DNA of 46,119 nucleotides from Clostridiaceae bacterium (GTDB lineage Bacteria > Bacillota > Clostridia > Acetivibrionales > Acetivibrionaceae): assembly GCA_012519925.1 (NCBI GenBank), contig JAAYPF010000038.1, positions 1 through 46,119 of the forward strand, given 5' to 3'. Both the position numbers and the translations under genes were made by a program. How positions within the stretch are numbered: the first letter of the stretch is position 1; each line of letters starts with the position of its first letter. The notes beneath the pieces were generated by a model. The model saw nothing but the letters and a program-made list of their open reading frames with translations. It searched no databases and was not told the DNA's origin. Shown here piece after piece: positions 8,809 to 19,700 of this stretch.

Positions 8809-9342
8809 ATGCAAGTAGATGATACACCGGAAGGTGCAAAATGGTATGTTGTTCATACTTATTCCGGGTATGAAAACAAAGTTAAGGCTAACCTTGAAAA
8901 AATCGTTGAAAACAGGAGCATGCAAGAGTATATATTGGACATAGTTGTTCCAATGGAAGAGCAGATTGAAATTAAAGATGGGAAGAAAAAGGCGACTCTT
9001 AAAAAAGTATTCCCGGGTTATGTTCTTGTTAAGATGATAATGACTGACGAGTCATGGTATGTAGTCAGAAATACTAGAGGTGTGACTGGATTTGTTGGAC
9101 CTGGATCAAAGCCTGTTCCTTTATCTGATGAAGAAGTTAGGGTAATGGGTGTTGAGGAATTTATGCCTGTTCTTGACTATGAAGTTGGTGATAATGTAAG
9201 AGTTGCTACCGGTCCTTTGGAAAGCTTCATAGGAATAGTCGAGGAGATAAACTACGAAAAGAAAAAAGTTAGAGTTTCCGTATCCATGTTTGGTAGAGAA
9301 ACTCCAGTTGAATTGGAACTATTCCAGATTCAGAAGATATAA
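8809..9342 (+). CDS. nusG: Transcription termination/antitermination factor NusG
   Basis: 177 residues. The NGN domain (1 to about 120, with WYVVHTYSGYENKVKANLE and FPGYVLVKM) binds the clamp of RNA polymerase; the KOW domain (about 125-177, GDNVRVATGPLESFIGIVEEIN) is the partner-binding part. ATG 8809 lies 11 nt after AGGAGGG (8791-8797); GTG 8801 is only 3 nt after it and is rejected. In Firmicutes NusG promotes RNA polymerase pausing. Followed by a 242-nt gap of folded RNA before rplK. Confidence 0.97.
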   Translation: MQVDDTPEGAKWYVVHTYSGYENKVKANLEKIVENRSMQEYILDIVVPMEEQIEIKDGKKKATLKKVFPGYVLVKMIMTDESWYVVRNTRGVTGFVGPGSKPVPLSDEEVRVMGVEEFMPVLDYEVGDNVRVATGPLESFIGIVEEINYEKKKVRVSVSMFGRETPVELELFQIQKI

Positions 9343-9437
9343 ATAATAGAGATTACTTTTATACGTATTTCTATTTGTTATATATACTATGTTTCTTTAA
9401 AAAGTAGCTTAGAGACTTTTTAGAAGGGTTTTAGAAA

Positions 9438-9539
9438 ATAAGAGGTATAAGACTCTCTTGAGGAGATATAGTTCCTCTTATGTCGTAGTTAATGCTGCGA
9501 TATATGTCAAGTAAAAGGTGTAGAGACCGCTCTTGATAT
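9438..9539 (+). promoter_or_regulatory. Structured leader of rplK: three consecutive hairpins
   Basis: Three stems follow each other in the nusG-rplK gap. (1) ATAAGAGG (9438-9445) pairs perfectly with CCTCTTAT (9474-9481). (2) TCGTAG (9483-9488) pairs with CTGCGA (9495-9500), loop TTAATG. (3) ATGTCAAG (9504-9511) pairs with CTTGATAT (9532-9539), with a small GGT/ACC hairpin inside. No T-run follows, so this is not a plain terminator. Ribosomal proteins L1 or L11 often control this operon through the mRNA, and this is a candidate binding region. I do not recognise it as a described Rfam leader. Confidence 0.5.
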
Positions 9540-9584
9540 GTATTAAGGGTGGGTTTTTACGAGTAAATTTGGGAGGTGGATATT

Positions 9585-10010
9585 ATGGCTAAGAAAATTG
9601 CTGGCTATGTAAAACTTCAAATTCCTGCGGGGAAGGCAACTCCGGCTCCACCGGTTGGACCAGCTTTAGGACAACATGGCGTAAACATAATGGGATTTTG
9701 TAAAGAATTTAACGAAAAGACTGCAAAGGATGCAGGGTTAATTATTCCTGTTGTTATTACAGTATATGCGGACAGGTCTTTTTCATTCATTACAAAAACA
9801 CCGCCGGCTTCAGTTTTATTGAAGAAGGCATGTAAAATAGAAAGCGGTTCCGGTAAACCTAACAGAGACAAGGTTGCAAAGATTTCAAAAGATGAAGTCA
9901 GAAAAATCGCAGAATTAAAGATGCCAGACTTAAATGCTGCATCAGTCGAGGCGGCTATGAGCATGATAGCAGGAACTGCTAGAAGTATGGGAATAGTTGT
10001 TGAAGGCTAA
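9585..10010 (+). CDS. rplK: Ribosomal protein L11
   Basis: 141 residues, standard length. The proline-rich N-terminal domain ([25 protein letters not shown], read in two overlapping parts) and the C-terminal 23S-binding domain (about 75-141, ending [11 protein letters not shown]) are both present. L11 forms part of the GTPase-associated centre with L10/L7/L12 and is needed for the RelA stringent response. ATG 9585 is 9 nt after GGGAGG (9571-9576); a longer frame to 9576 overlaps the SD and is rejected. Confidence 0.97.
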   Translation: MAKKIAGYVKLQIPAGKATPAPPVGPALGQHGVNIMGFCKEFNEKTAKDAGLIIPVVITVYADRSFSFITKTPPASVLLKKACKIESGSGKPNRDKVAKISKDEVRKIAELKMPDLNAASVEAAMSMIAGTARSMGIVVEG

Positions 10011-10023
10011 ACAAAAAAAAAAC

Positions 10024-10164
10024 AACGAAAGACTACTTCGTTATTGTGTGACAAATTTTAAGTCATTTCAAAGAGTAAAGTGGGAGGGAACTTAAGGTTT
10101 CCGAAATTATTTCGACTCTTTCGAACGAAGTGAAAGAGTCAAAAACGGAGGGGCTAGATGTCCC
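10024..10164 (+). promoter_or_regulatory. Intercistronic hairpins between rplK and rplA
   Basis: Two clear stems: AACGAA (10024-10029) with TTCGTT (10037-10042), and a perfect 9-bp GACTCTTTC (10114-10122) with GAAAGAGTC (10132-10140), loop GAACGAAGT. A weaker GGGG (10150-10153)/TCCC (10161-10164) stem with loop CTAGATG lies close to the rplA start. The spacer is 187 nt, long for two genes normally only tens of bases apart. It may be an RNA processing or L1-binding region; this is inference. Confidence 0.4.
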
Positions 10165-10197
10165 GCAGGTTTTATTACCACAAAGGAGATGAAAATC

Positions 10198-10893
10198 ATG
10201 AAAAGAGGTAAAAAATATCAAGACAGTGCTAAGCTTGTTGATAAATTGAAGTTGTATGATCCGTCAGAAGCATTAGAACTGGCTCAAAAAACTGCTAAAG
10301 CAAAGTTTGATGAGACTGTTGAAGCACATATCAGACTTGGGGTTGACTCAAGACATGCTGATCAGCAGGTTAGGGGTGCTGTTGTACTTCCTCACGGAAC
10401 AGGTAAAAAAGTACGTGTATTGGTTTTCGCTAAAGGCGAGAAGGCAAAGGAAGCTGAACAGGGCGGAGCAGATTATGTTGGTGCAGAAGATATGGTTACA
10501 AAAATACAAAACGAAAACTGGTTTGAATTTGATGTAGTTGTTGCGACTCCTGATATGATGGGCGTAGTTGGTAGACTTGGTAAAGTGCTTGGACCAAAAG
10601 GACTTATGCCAAATCCAAAAGCAGGTACTGTTACGATGGACGTAGAAAAAGCTATTGCAGATATCAAAGCAGGTAAAATAGAGTACAGATTAGATAAGAC
10701 AAACATTATTCACTGTCCTATCGGAAAAGCATCTTTTGGTGCAGAGAAGCTTCTTGACAACTTCCAAACATTGTTAGGAGCTATAATAAAGGCAAAACCA
10801 ACTGCTGCAAAAGGTCAATACCTAAAGAGTGTTGTTGTATCATCAACAATGGGACCTGGTATTAAGGTTAATCCACAAAAAGTAACCGAGTAG
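10198..10893 (+). CDS. rplA: Ribosomal protein L1
   Basis: 231 residues, standard for L1 of the ribosomal stalk at the E site. The conserved [20 protein letters not shown] segment in the middle is diagnostic of domain II, and the C-terminus returns to domain I ([16 protein letters not shown]). ATG 10198 is 9 nt after AAAGGAG (10182-10188); the ATG at 10189 overlaps the SD and is rejected. In many bacteria L1 represses its own operon by binding the mRNA. Confidence 0.97.
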   Translation: MKRGKKYQDSAKLVDKLKLYDPSEALELAQKTAKAKFDETVEAHIRLGVDSRHADQQVRGAVVLPHGTGKKVRVLVFAKGEKAKEAEQGGADYVGAEDMVTKIQNENWFEFDVVVATPDMMGVVGRLGKVLGPKGLMPNPKAGTVTMDVEKAIADIKAGKIEYRLDKTNIIHCPIGKASFGAEKLLDNFQTLLGAIIKAKPTAAKGQYLKSVVVSSTMGPGIKVNPQKVTE

Positions 10894-10939
10894 GATTGGT
10901 TTGGAAATATGTTGTAACAGTTTTATTTAAAAAAAGGTC

Positions 10940-10966
10940 TTTACAAATTATAAATAATGTTATAAT
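10940..10966 (+). promoter_or_regulatory. Promoter of rplJ-rplL
   Basis: TTTACA (10940-10945) and TATAAT (10961-10966) with a short 15-nt spacer, compensated by an extended -10 (TGT just before TATAAT). Transcription would begin near 10973 and produce the L10 leader. Readthrough from rplA is also possible. Confidence 0.55.
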
Positions 10967-10989
10967 ATAACCTTTGTAAATTAAATATC

Positions 10990-11120
10990 GAATTGCCATA
11001 GACAGTAGGTTACTTGATAAAGCAAGTAGTAATTGATTTTTGTATAATCTGCCTACCGAGGTGAGTTATAACTTTGACAGTTACCCCTCTATGTTTGTGT
11101 GCATTTGAGGGGTTTTTTAT
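10990..11120 (+). promoter_or_regulatory. Ribosomal protein L10 leader with transcription terminator
   Basis: It matches the known L10-leader layout. GTAGG (11005-11009) pairs with CCTAC (11052-11056), an inner hairpin ACTTG (11012-11016)/CAAGT (11023-11027) lies between them, and the conserved CTGCCTACCGAGGTGAG stretch covers 11049-11065. A terminator ACCCCTC (11083-11089)/GAGGGGT (11107-11113) with a T6 run follows. In this family excess L10(L12)4 complex binds the leader and favours termination, so rplJL output follows demand. The 3' half of the GAGG segment can plausibly compete with the terminator arm. The conserved core makes the call; binding is family knowledge. Confidence 0.85.
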
Positions 11121-11162
11121 ATTCATTATGTATTATTAAGATTTAAGGAGGTGGACTTAAAA

Positions 11163-11696
11163 GTGCCAAGTGAAAAGATTCTTGCAAAAAAGAAGAATAT
11201 AGTTAGTGAGTTATCCGAAAAAATCAAAAACGCAAAAACTATAGTTTTTGCTGATTATAGAGGACTCACAGTTGAACAGGATACAGAGCTTAGAAACGCT
11301 TTGAGAAAAGCTGGAGTTGATTATGGTGTTGTAAAAAATACTTTAACTAAACTTGCAGCAGACGAAAACGGACTAAGTGAGCTCGCACCTCATTTTAATG
11401 GACCTACATCTATGGCAATCAGTAACGATGATGTTGTAGCTCCTGCGAAGATTTTAGCTGAATACTCTAAAAAGTATGAAAAACTTCAAATTAAAGCTGG
11501 TGTTGTTGAAGGTAAGATTTTCGACGAGAGTTCAATTAAAGCATTAGCAGCATTGCCACCAAAAGAGGAAATGCTTGCAAAAGCTTTGGGCAGCATGAAA
11601 GCTCCAATTACTGGTTTCGTAAATGTATTAAATGGAAACATAAGAGGTTTGGTAGTAGCTTTGAATGCTATTGCTGAAAAACAGGCAAATGCTTAA
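11163..11696 (+). CDS. rplJ: Ribosomal protein L10
   Basis: 177 residues, stalk base that anchors L7/L12 dimers. The N-terminal globular domain carries IVFADYRGLTV and VVKNTLTKLA; the C-terminal helix (about 135-177) is the L12-binding spine. GTG 11163 lies 11 nt after AAGGAGG (11145-11151); the upstream in-frame GTG 11151 is inside the SD and rejected. It follows its own attenuating leader and is paired with rplL. Confidence 0.96.
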   Translation: MPSEKILAKKKNIVSELSEKIKNAKTIVFADYRGLTVEQDTELRNALRKAGVDYGVVKNTLTKLAADENGLSELAPHFNGPTSMAISNDDVVAPAKILAEYSKKYEKLQIKAGVVEGKIFDESSIKALAALPPKEEMLAKALGSMKAPITGFVNVLNGNIRGLVVALNAIAEKQANA

Positions 11697-11762
11697 GGGA
11701 TAGACAAAAGATCTTTTCCACAAATATTAAAAAATAAAATTTATTAACGGAGGTATATAAAA

Positions 11763-12143
11763 ATGGCTAGTGAAAAAGTTACAAAATTAATTGAAGAGGT
11801 AAAAGCATTTACAGTATTAGAATTATCAGAATTGGTAAAAGCTTTAGAAGAAGAATTTGGTGTATCTGCAGCAGCTCCAGTAGCAGTAGCAGCAGCTCCA
11901 GCAGCTGGCGGAGCTGCAGCAGCAGAAGAAAAAACTGAGTTTGATGTAGTATTGAAAGATGCAGGAGCAGAGAAGATTAAAGTTATCAAAGTTGTTAGAG
12001 AAGTAACTGGTCTTGGATTGAAGGAAGCAAAAGATCTAGTTGACGGAGCTCCTAAGACAATAAAAGAAAATGTAGCAAAAGCTGATGCAGATGCTATGGT
12101 AGCTAAATTCAAAGAAGTTGGTGCAACTGTAGAAGTTAAGTAA
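11763..12143 (+). CDS. rplL: Ribosomal protein L7/L12
   Basis: 126 residues. N-terminal dimerisation domain (1 to about 32), a flexible Ala/Pro/Gly hinge (about 38-56, [19 protein letters not shown]), and a C-terminal factor-binding domain with [20 protein letters not shown]. It recruits EF-G and EF-Tu to the ribosome. Strong GGAGG precedes ATG 11763. The transcript ends at the terminator at 12222-12245. Confidence 0.97.
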   Translation: MASEKVTKLIEEVKAFTVLELSELVKALEEEFGVSAAAPVAVAAAPAAGGAAAAEEKTEFDVVLKDAGAEKIKVIKVVREVTGLGLKEAKDLVDGAPKTIKENVAKADADAMVAKFKEVGATVEVK

Positions 12144-12221
12144 TTTAGTCTAACAAATTTATAGGATGTTTGTTTCCAATTTATTTTAGGACTTTTAATT
12201 AGTAAATTTCTGACTATAAAA

Positions 12222-12245
12222 GGCTCCTCGCTGAGGGGTCTTTTT
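12222..12245 (+). terminator. Terminator after rplL
   Basis: GGCTCCTC (12222-12229), loop GCT, GAGGGGTC (12233-12240) with two G-T pairs, then TTTTT. It separates the rplJL unit from rpoBC. Confidence 0.85.
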
Positions 12246-12337
12246 AGTATATCTAATAAAACAATTAAAGATGATTAAGAAATATTACATGAGAAAAATG
12301 TAAAATTATAGCATAAATGTAAAGTATATTACTTGTG

Positions 12338-12366
12338 TTGACAAGTTGAAACTTATATGTTAGAAT
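12338..12366 (+). promoter_or_regulatory. Strong promoter of rpoB-rpoC
   Basis: Perfect TTGACA (12338-12343), 17-nt spacer, TAGAAT (12361-12366), preceded by TGT (extended -10). It lies downstream of the rplL terminator, so rpoBC has its own start near 12373. A second TTGACA at 12665-12670 lacks a matching -10 and I do not call it. Confidence 0.75.
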
Positions 12367-12934
12367 TATAAACTGCGTTATAATTTCAGTCCGAAGTACC
12401 AAAATTTGCTTAGAAAAATAGATGTTTTTTACAATGTTTTTATTAATAGTTATTTAATTGTAGCATAATTGAATAAACGAGACAATATTTGTTAATAATA
12501 AATTAATGTTCAAGCTGTTTTTTATATATGGATTAGTATATGTACAAAACAAAAAAATATACTAGTCTTGTAGTAGGATTATATTATAATACATATCACA
12601 ACGAAAGCTTCAATTGATTTTAGCATTAATGGGTTTTATGTTAAGAAAGTAATGTTAAACAATATTGACAAAATATTCAATACCACAGAGCTTTAAAAGG
12701 CTTTGTGTTAATTTATAAATTTAGTAAAAGGACGGTTTTAATTTATTGTTTTTTATTTATGTTAAGTAAGATACATAATTTCCTTTAAAGTCGTGAGAGC
12801 TTTTTTAGCACTAAGTTCTTGTGATTTTATCTCTTTCAATAGAAAGAGAAGTAATAAAGGGCTGTATGTATTGAATAATTTTTTGTGCGTAAAAAGCACC
12901 GTTGCAAAAGTCTAATATTATGAGGTGATTTTTG
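12367..12934 (+). promoter_or_regulatory. Long AT-rich 5' leader of rpoB
   Basis: About 560 nt without a supportable gene. It holds a hairpin CACAGAGC (12685-12692)/GGCTTTGTG (12699-12707), a 7-bp perfect hairpin CTCTTTC (12831-12837)/GAAAGAG (12842-12848), and the GAGGTGAT SD just before rpoB. AAAG...CTTTTTTA near 12787-12806 faintly resembles a terminator but the stem is poor. No known leader family is recognised. Confidence 0.45.
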
Positions 12935-15900
12935 ATGGTACATCCCGTGCGATTGGGAAGAAACGTAAGAATGAGTTATTCTAAGATTGACGAAGTCATT
13001 GATATGCCAAATCTTATTGAAATCCAGAGAAATTCCTACATTCAATTTCTTGAGGATGGATTAAGAGAAGTATTTAGAGATGTTTCGCCTATCACTGACT
13101 ATACCGGAAATTTGATTCTAGATTTTGTAGATTATTCTATTGACGACAATCCAAAATACACTGTTGAAGAGTGTAAGGAAAGAGATGCGACTTATTCTGC
13201 TCCATTAAAGGGAAAAGTGCGTCTGATTAATAAGGAGACTGGAGAAGTCAAGGAACAGGAAATATTTATGGGCGATTTTCCTCTCATGACTGAAAATGGT
13301 ACATTTATAATCAACGGAGCGGAGAGGGTTATAGTAAGCCAATTGGTAAGGTCACCAGGAATCTACTATTCTATGAAATTCGATAAAACAGGAAAGCAGT
13401 TGTATTCAAATACTGTTATTCCAAACAGAGGTGCATGGCTTGAGTATGAAACAGACTCAAATGATGTTATATCTGTAAGAATTGATAGAACTAGGAAGCT
13501 TCCAATTACAGTTTTAATTAGAGCATTAGGATATGGCACTGACCTTGAAATAACTGAGCTGTTAGGCGAGGATGAAAGAATTATTGCGACAGTACAGAAA
13601 GATAGTGCGAAGACAGAAGACGAGGGTTTACTTGAAATTTACAAAAGATTGAGACCGGGTGAGCCACCTACTGTTGAAAGTGCACGAACTCTTTTATCTA
13701 GCTTGTTTTTTGATCCGAAGAGATATGATTTAGCTAAATTCGGTAGGTTTAAATTTAATAAAAAGCTTTCTATTGCTTCTAGAATTAGTGGCTTTGTTTC
13801 TGCTGAAAATATAGTTGATCCCCAAACTGGAGAAGTATTAGTAGCCGAGGGAGAGAAAATAAGTAGGGAGCTTGCGGAAACAATTCAGAATTCTGGAATT
13901 AATTCTGTATATCTAAGTATTGAAGGCAAAAAGGTTAAGGTTTTAGGAAATGATATGGTTGACCTTTCGAGCTATGTGGATTTTGATCCTAAAGAAATAG
14001 GTTTTAACGAAAGAGTCAAGCTCAGTGTGCTAAAAACTATTCTTGAAGAAAATAAAGATAGTGATGTTGAAGAACTTAAGAAAGTCATAAAAGAAAAGAT
14101 AGATGAATTGATTCCGAAGTATATAACCGTTGAAGATATTCTTGCTTCAATTAACTATATAATCACCTTAAGTTATGGAGTTGGTCAAGTTGACGATATA
14201 GACCATTTGGGAAACAGAAGACTTCGATCAGTGGGAGAACTTTTGCAAAACCAATTTAGAATAGGTCTTGCAAGAATGGAGAGGGTAGTAAGAGAAAGAA
14301 TGACCATTCAGGATATTGACATAGTTACTCCTCAAGCTCTTATAAATATTAGACCAGTAGTTGCTGCGATAAAAGAGTTTTTTGGAAGTAGCCAGTTGTC
14401 TCAGTTTATGGATCAAACCAACCCTCTTGCAGAGCTTACACATAAAAGAAGATTGAGTGCATTAGGACCGGGAGGACTTAGCAGAGAAAGAGCGGGCTTC
14501 GAAGTCCGTGACGTTCACCACTCTCACTATGGACGTATGTGTCCAATAGAGACCCCTGAAGGACCGAATATAGGTCTTATAGGTTCTTTGAGTACTTTTG
14601 CTAGGGTTAATGAGTATGGTTTTATTGAAGCACCTTATAGAAAGGTAGATAAGGAAACCATAAAAGTAACAGACGAGATAGTATATCTTACTGCTGACGA
14701 AGAGGATGACTATATCATAGCTCAGGCAAATGAACCTCTTGATGAGGAAGGAAGATTTCTTGATAAAAAGGTAATATGTAGATTAAGAGAAGAATTCCTT
14801 GAGGTTGAACCTACAAAAGTGGACTTTATGGACGTTTCGCCAAAGCAGATTGTATCTGTAGCTACATCTATGATTCCGTTTCTTGAAAATGATGATGCCA
14901 ATCGTGCACTTATGGGTGCGAACATGCAACGTCAGGCTGTTCCGCTTATTAGAACAGATTCACCTATAGTAGGAACCGGAATAGAGTATAAGGCAGCAAG
15001 GGATTCAGGAGTTTGTGTATTGGCAAAGAACTCCGGTGTAGTGGAAAAAGTAGCAGCTAATGAAATTGTTATAAGGACTAAAGAAGGAAAAAGAGATATA
15101 TATAAATTATTGAAATACTTGAGATCTAATCAGGGAACTTGTATTAATCAGAAACCTATTGTCAAAAAAGGTGAGGAAGTTGAAAAAGGCGATGTAATCG
15201 CTGACGGACCATCTACGGACAAAGGTGAAATAGCTTTAGGAAGAAACGTTCTCATCGGTTTTATGACTTGGGAGGGTTACAACTACGAGGATGCTATTTT
15301 GATAAGTGAGAAGCTCGTTAAAGAAGACGTATTTACATCTATACACATAGAAGAATATGAAGCAGAATCAAGAGATACAAAATTAGGACCAGAAGAAATA
15401 ACAAGAGAAATTCCTAATGTCAGTGAAGATTCTCTTAAAGACTTAGATGAGAGAGGAATTATCAGAATTGGTGCTGAAGTAAGATCAGGCGATATTCTCG
15501 TGGGAAAAGTAACACCAAAGGGAGAGACAGAGTTGACAGCTGAAGAAAGATTGTTAAGGGCAATCTTCGGTGAAAAGGCGAGAGAAGTTAGAGATACTTC
15601 CCTTCGTGTTCCCCATGGTGAATCGGGTATAATTGTAGATGTAAAAGTGTTTACAAGAGAAAATGGAGATGAACTCTCACCAGGAGTAAATCAACTTGTT
15701 AGAGTATATATAGCACAGAAAAGAAAAATATCTGTTGGAGATAAGATGGCAGGAAGACACGGAAATAAGGGGGTTATTTCAAGAATACTTCCAGAAGAGG
15801 ATATGCCTTTCCTTCCGGATGGTACGCCGCTTCAAATAGTACTTAACCCACTTGGCGTTCCTTCTCGTATGAATATAGGTCAGGTATTGGAGGTCCATCT

Positions 15901-16687
15901 TGGTTTTGCTGCAAAGGCTCTTGGATGGAAAATTGCCACTCCGGTTTTCGACGGAGCAACAGAACAGGATATAATGGATACGCTAATAAAAGCTGGAATA
16001 TCTGAAGACGGTAAGTCGGTTTTATATGACGGAAGAACGGGATTACCTTTTGAAAACAGGGTAACGGTAGGGTACATGTATATATTGAAACTTGCCCACC
16101 TTGTTGATGATAAAATACACGCTCGTTCAACCGGACCATATTCCCTTGTTACTCAACAGCCACTTGGAGGTAAGGCACAGTTTGGTGGACAGAGGTTTGG
16201 AGAGATGGAAGTTTGGGCTCTTGAAGCTTACGGTGCTGCCTACACACTTCAGGAAATACTTACAGTTAAGTCGGATGACGTTGTAGGTAGGGTAAAGACC
16301 TATGAAGCTATTGTTAAGGGCGAGAATGTTCCAGAACCCGGAATACCGGAATCATTCAAGGTTTTGATAAAAGAATTGCAGAGTTTGTGTCTTGATGTTA
16401 AGGTTTACTCTGAAGAACAGGAAGAGATTGCTATTAAGGAATCTGTTGAAGATGACCTTGAAGAACTTAATGTAAATATTGAAGGACGTGAAGATGAGAA
16501 TCCTGTAAAGGAATTTGAGGAAGTTGCTGAAGACACCTTGCAGGATGATTTAGACGTAGATGATTTTGAGTTATCAGACATAAGTGATGTGGTTCACGAG
16601 GAGAATCTTGATGAGAGCACTCTTGATGAAGACCTCTTTGTTGATGAAGATTTGAGCGAAGATTTCGAAGATGATGATGAATTTTAA
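12935..16687 (+). CDS. rpoB: DNA-directed RNA polymerase beta subunit
   Basis: 1250 residues, core enzyme subunit carrying much of the catalytic cleft. The rifampicin pocket reads [19 protein letters not shown] with Asp493, His503 and Ser508 at the E. coli 516/526/531 positions, all wild type. The Lys/His-rich active-site segments ([15 protein letters not shown]) and the C-terminal clamp ([24 protein letters not shown]) are present. The last 80 residues (1171-1250) form a tail with 39 Asp/Glu and only 2 Lys/Arg. ATG 12935 is 9 nt after GAGG; the TTG at 12932 is a less likely start. It is separated from rpoC by 17 nt. Confidence 0.98.
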   Translation: MVHPVRLGRNVRMSYSKIDEVIDMPNLIEIQRNSYIQFLEDGLREVFRDVSPITDYTGNLILDFVDYSIDDNPKYTVEECKERDATYSAPLKGKVRLINKETGEVKEQEIFMGDFPLMTENGTFIINGAERVIVSQLVRSPGIYYSMKFDKTGKQLYSNTVIPNRGAWLEYETDSNDVISVRIDRTRKLPITVLIRALGYGTDLEITELLGEDERIIATVQKDSAKTEDEGLLEIYKRLRPGEPPTVESARTLLSSLFFDPKRYDLAKFGRFKFNKKLSIASRISGFVSAENIVDPQTGEVLVAEGEKISRELAETIQNSGINSVYLSIEGKKVKVLGNDMVDLSSYVDFDPKEIGFNERVKLSVLKTILEENKDSDVEELKKVIKEKIDELIPKYITVEDILASINYIITLSYGVGQVDDIDHLGNRRLRSVGELLQNQFRIGLARMERVVRERMTIQDIDIVTPQALINIRPVVAAIKEFFGSSQLSQFMDQTNPLAELTHKRRLSALGPGGLSRERAGFEVRDVHHSHYGRMCPIETPEGPNIGLIGSLSTFARVNEYGFIEAPYRKVDKETIKVTDEIVYLTADEEDDYIIAQANEPLDEEGRFLDKKVICRLREEFLEVEPTKVDFMDVSPKQIVSVATSMIPFLENDDANRALMGANMQRQAVPLIRTDSPIVGTGIEYKAARDSGVCVLAKNSGVVEKVAANEIVIRTKEGKRDIYKLLKYLRSNQGTCINQKPIVKKGEEVEKGDVIADGPSTDKGEIALGRNVLIGFMTWEGYNYEDAILISEKLVKEDVFTSIHIEEYEAESRDTKLGPEEITREIPNVSEDSLKDLDERGIIRIGAEVRSGDILVGKVTPKGETELTAEERLLRAIFGEKAREVRDTSLRVPHGESGIIVDVKVFTRENGDELSPGVNQLVRVYIAQKRKISVGDKMAGRHGNKGVISRILPEEDMPFLPDGTPLQIVLNPLGVPSRMNIGQVLEVHLGFAAKALGWKIATPVFDGATEQDIMDTLIKAGISEDGKSVLYDGRTGLPFENRVTVGYMYILKLAHLVDDKIHARSTGPYSLVTQQPLGGKAQFGGQRFGEMEVWALEAYGAAYTLQEILTVKSDDVVGRVKTYEAIVKGENVPEPGIPESFKVLIKELQSLCLDVKVYSEEQEEIAIKESVEDDLEELNVNIEGREDENPVKEFEEVAEDTLQDDLDVDDFELSDISDVVHEENLDESTLDEDLFVDEDLSEDFEDDDEF

Positions 16688-16704
16688 CGAAGGGAGAAAT
16701 GGCC

Positions 16705-19700
16705 GTGTTTGAACTTAATAATTTTGATTCAATGAAAATTGGTTTATCTTCTCCAGAGAAGATTAGGGAATGGTCTAAAGGTGAAGTGAAAAAGCCAGAG
16801 ACAATAAATTATAGGACATTAAAGCCAGAAAGAGACGGACTTTTTTGTGAGAGAATATTTGGTCCCCAGAAAGACTGGGAGTGTCATTGCGGTAAATATA
16901 AGAGGATAAGATATAAGGGTATTGTTTGTGACCGATGTGGAGTTGAAGTAACTCGGTCGAAAGTTAGAAGAGAAAGAATGGGGCACATTGAACTTGCTGC
17001 CCCAGTATCCCATATATGGTATTTTAAAGGTATTCCTAGTAGAATGGGTTTACTTTTGGATATGTCACCGAGGGCACTTGAAAAGGTTTTATATTTTGCA
17101 TCTTATGTTGTAATTGATCCAGGTCAAACTCCACTTTCAAAAAAACAGATTCTGTCTGAGAAAGAATATAGAGATAGCGTTGAAAAGTTTGGACATAATT
17201 TTAAAGCAGGAATGGGTGCAGAAGCAATAAGAGAGCTTCTTGCTGAAATTGACCTTGAAGCACAATCAAGGGAGTTAAGAGCAGATCTTTCTGATAGTAC
17301 AGGACAAAAAAGAGTAAGGACAATTAAAAGGCTAGAAGTTGTTGAGGCATTCAAACAATCTTCCAATAGCCCAGAATGGATGATTTTAGATGTTATACCA
17401 GTAATTCCACCAGAATTAAGACCGATGGTACAGTTAGACGGTGGTAGGTTTGCGACTTCAGACCTGAATGACTTATATAGAAGAGTTATCAATAGAAATA
17501 ACAGGCTCAAGAGGCTATTAGATCTGGGTGCTCCTGATATTATTGTAAGAAATGAAAAGAGAATGCTCCAAGAAGCTGTTGATGCTTTGATAGACAACGG
17601 AAGAAGAGGAAGACCGGTAACTGGTCCTGGAAACAGACCGTTAAAATCTCTTTCAGATATGCTTAAAGGTAAACAAGGACGCTTTAGACAGAACCTTCTT
17701 GGTAAACGTGTTGACTATTCCGGACGTTCTGTTATTGTTGTAGGACCGGAGCTTAAAATATATCAATGTGGATTACCTAAAGAGATGGCTCTGGAATTGT
17801 TCAAACCTTTCGTTATGAAGAAACTTGTAAATGATGGGCTTGCTCACAATATTAAGAGTGCTAAGAGAATGGTTGAAAGGGTAAAAACTGAAGTTTGGGA
17901 TGTATTAGAGGAAGTTATAAAAGAACATCCAGTACTTCTGAACCGTGCACCAACTCTTCATAGACTTGGTATTCAAGCTTTTGAACCTGTATTAGTAGAG
18001 GGGAGAGCACTTAAGCTTCATCCATTGGTTTGTACAGCATATAACGCTGACTTTGACGGAGACCAAATGGCTGTTCACGTGCCATTATCAGCCGAGGCAC
18101 AAGCTGAGGCTAGGTTCTTAATGCTTTCTGCAAATAACCTTTTAAAGCCACAGGATGGAAAACCAGTTGCGGTTCCAACTCAGGACATGGTTTTAGGAAG
18201 TTATTATATGACCATAGTTAAAGAGGGAGCAAAAGGTGAAGGCAAGGTATTCGTAAGTATTAATGAAGCTGTTATGGCCTATGAATGTGGAGATATAACG
18301 CTCCATACAAAAATAAAAGTGAGAATGAAGAAAAACCTTGACGGAGAAGAAATATCAAAACTTATTGAGACTACTGTAGGTAGATTGTTGTTTAACGAAG
18401 ATATTCCACAGGATCTTGGATTTGTGGATAGAACAGATCCTGATAAGATATGTGATTTAGAAATAGATTTCTTAGTAGGAAAAAGTGAACTTAGAAAAAT
18501 AATTGAAAGAAGTATAAGAGTTCATGGTATAACTGAAACTGCAAAATTACTTGATTCAATTAAGGCAAAGGGTTTTGAGTATTCAACAAAAGGTGCTATA
18601 ACAATAGGGGTATCCGATATGGTTATTCCTGAAGTTAAGGCAAAGTATATCAAAGAAACTGAAGATAAGATTGAGAATATCTTAAAGCAATATAAGAGGG
18701 GTCTTATATCCGATGAAGAAAGGTACAACTCCGTTATCGCATGTTGGAATGAGGCTTCTGAAATAATTACACAGGCACTTATAAGCAACCTTGACAGATT
18801 TAATCCTGTATACATGATGTCACAGTCAGGAGCAAGGGGTAACATAAACCAAATAAAACAGCTTGCTGGTATGAGGGGACTTATGGCCGATACATCTGGT
18901 AAGACCATTGAGGTTCCAATAAAGGCTAATTTCCGTGAAGGACTGAATGTTATGGAGTTCTTTATATCAACTCACGGTGCGAGAAAAGGGCTTGCGGATA
19001 CAGCTTTAAGAACAGCTGACTCTGGATATTTGACAAGACGTCTTGTTGACGTCAGTCAGGATGTAATTGTCAGAGAAAACGATTGTGGAACAAGAAAAGG
19101 CATAGAAATTGGAGATGTTAAGGATGGTAATGAAGTAATAGAAAGGCTTGAAGAAAGATTAATCGGAAGATATCCCGCAGGTAACATTATACATCCTGAA
19201 ACTGGCGAAATATTGGTACCTGCAGATAGAATGATAACTGAAAAAGATGCTACCGAAATTGTAAAGAGTGGTATGAAAAAAGTTAAGATAAGATCAGTAT
19301 TGACTTGTCATTCCGAATACGGAGTTTGTGCTAAGTGTTATGGTGCCAATCTTGCAACAGGTGAAGAATGTAATGTAGGTGAAGCTGTTGGTATCATAGC
19401 AGCACAATCTATAGGTGAGCCTGGAACCCAGCTTACAATGAGAACATTCCATACCGGTGGTGTTGCAGGTGATGACATAACCCAAGGTTTGCCTCGTGTT
19501 GAGGAACTTTTTGAAGCAAGAAAGCCTAAGGGGCTGGCAATTATTTCTGAAATAAACGGTACTGTCAAGCTAGTCGAATCAAAGAAAAAGAGAGAAGTTG
19601 TTATCACAACTAATGAGGGTGAATCAAAGAATTACCTAATACCTTACGGTTCTAGAATTAAAGTAATGGATGGAGATCTTGTGGAAGCTGGTGACGAGCT

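Noticed and set aside
10117-10133. 17-mer TCTTTCGAACGAAGTGA resembling TCTTTCGAACTAAGTGA at 42755-42771
   Set aside because: 16 of 17 bases agree, but in an AT-rich window of this size several such chance matches are expected, and the flanks do not align.
12660-12700. Second rpoB promoter from TTGACA at 12665-12670
   Set aside because: No -10 hexamer at 16-18 nt; the matching region is GC-richer hairpin sequence.
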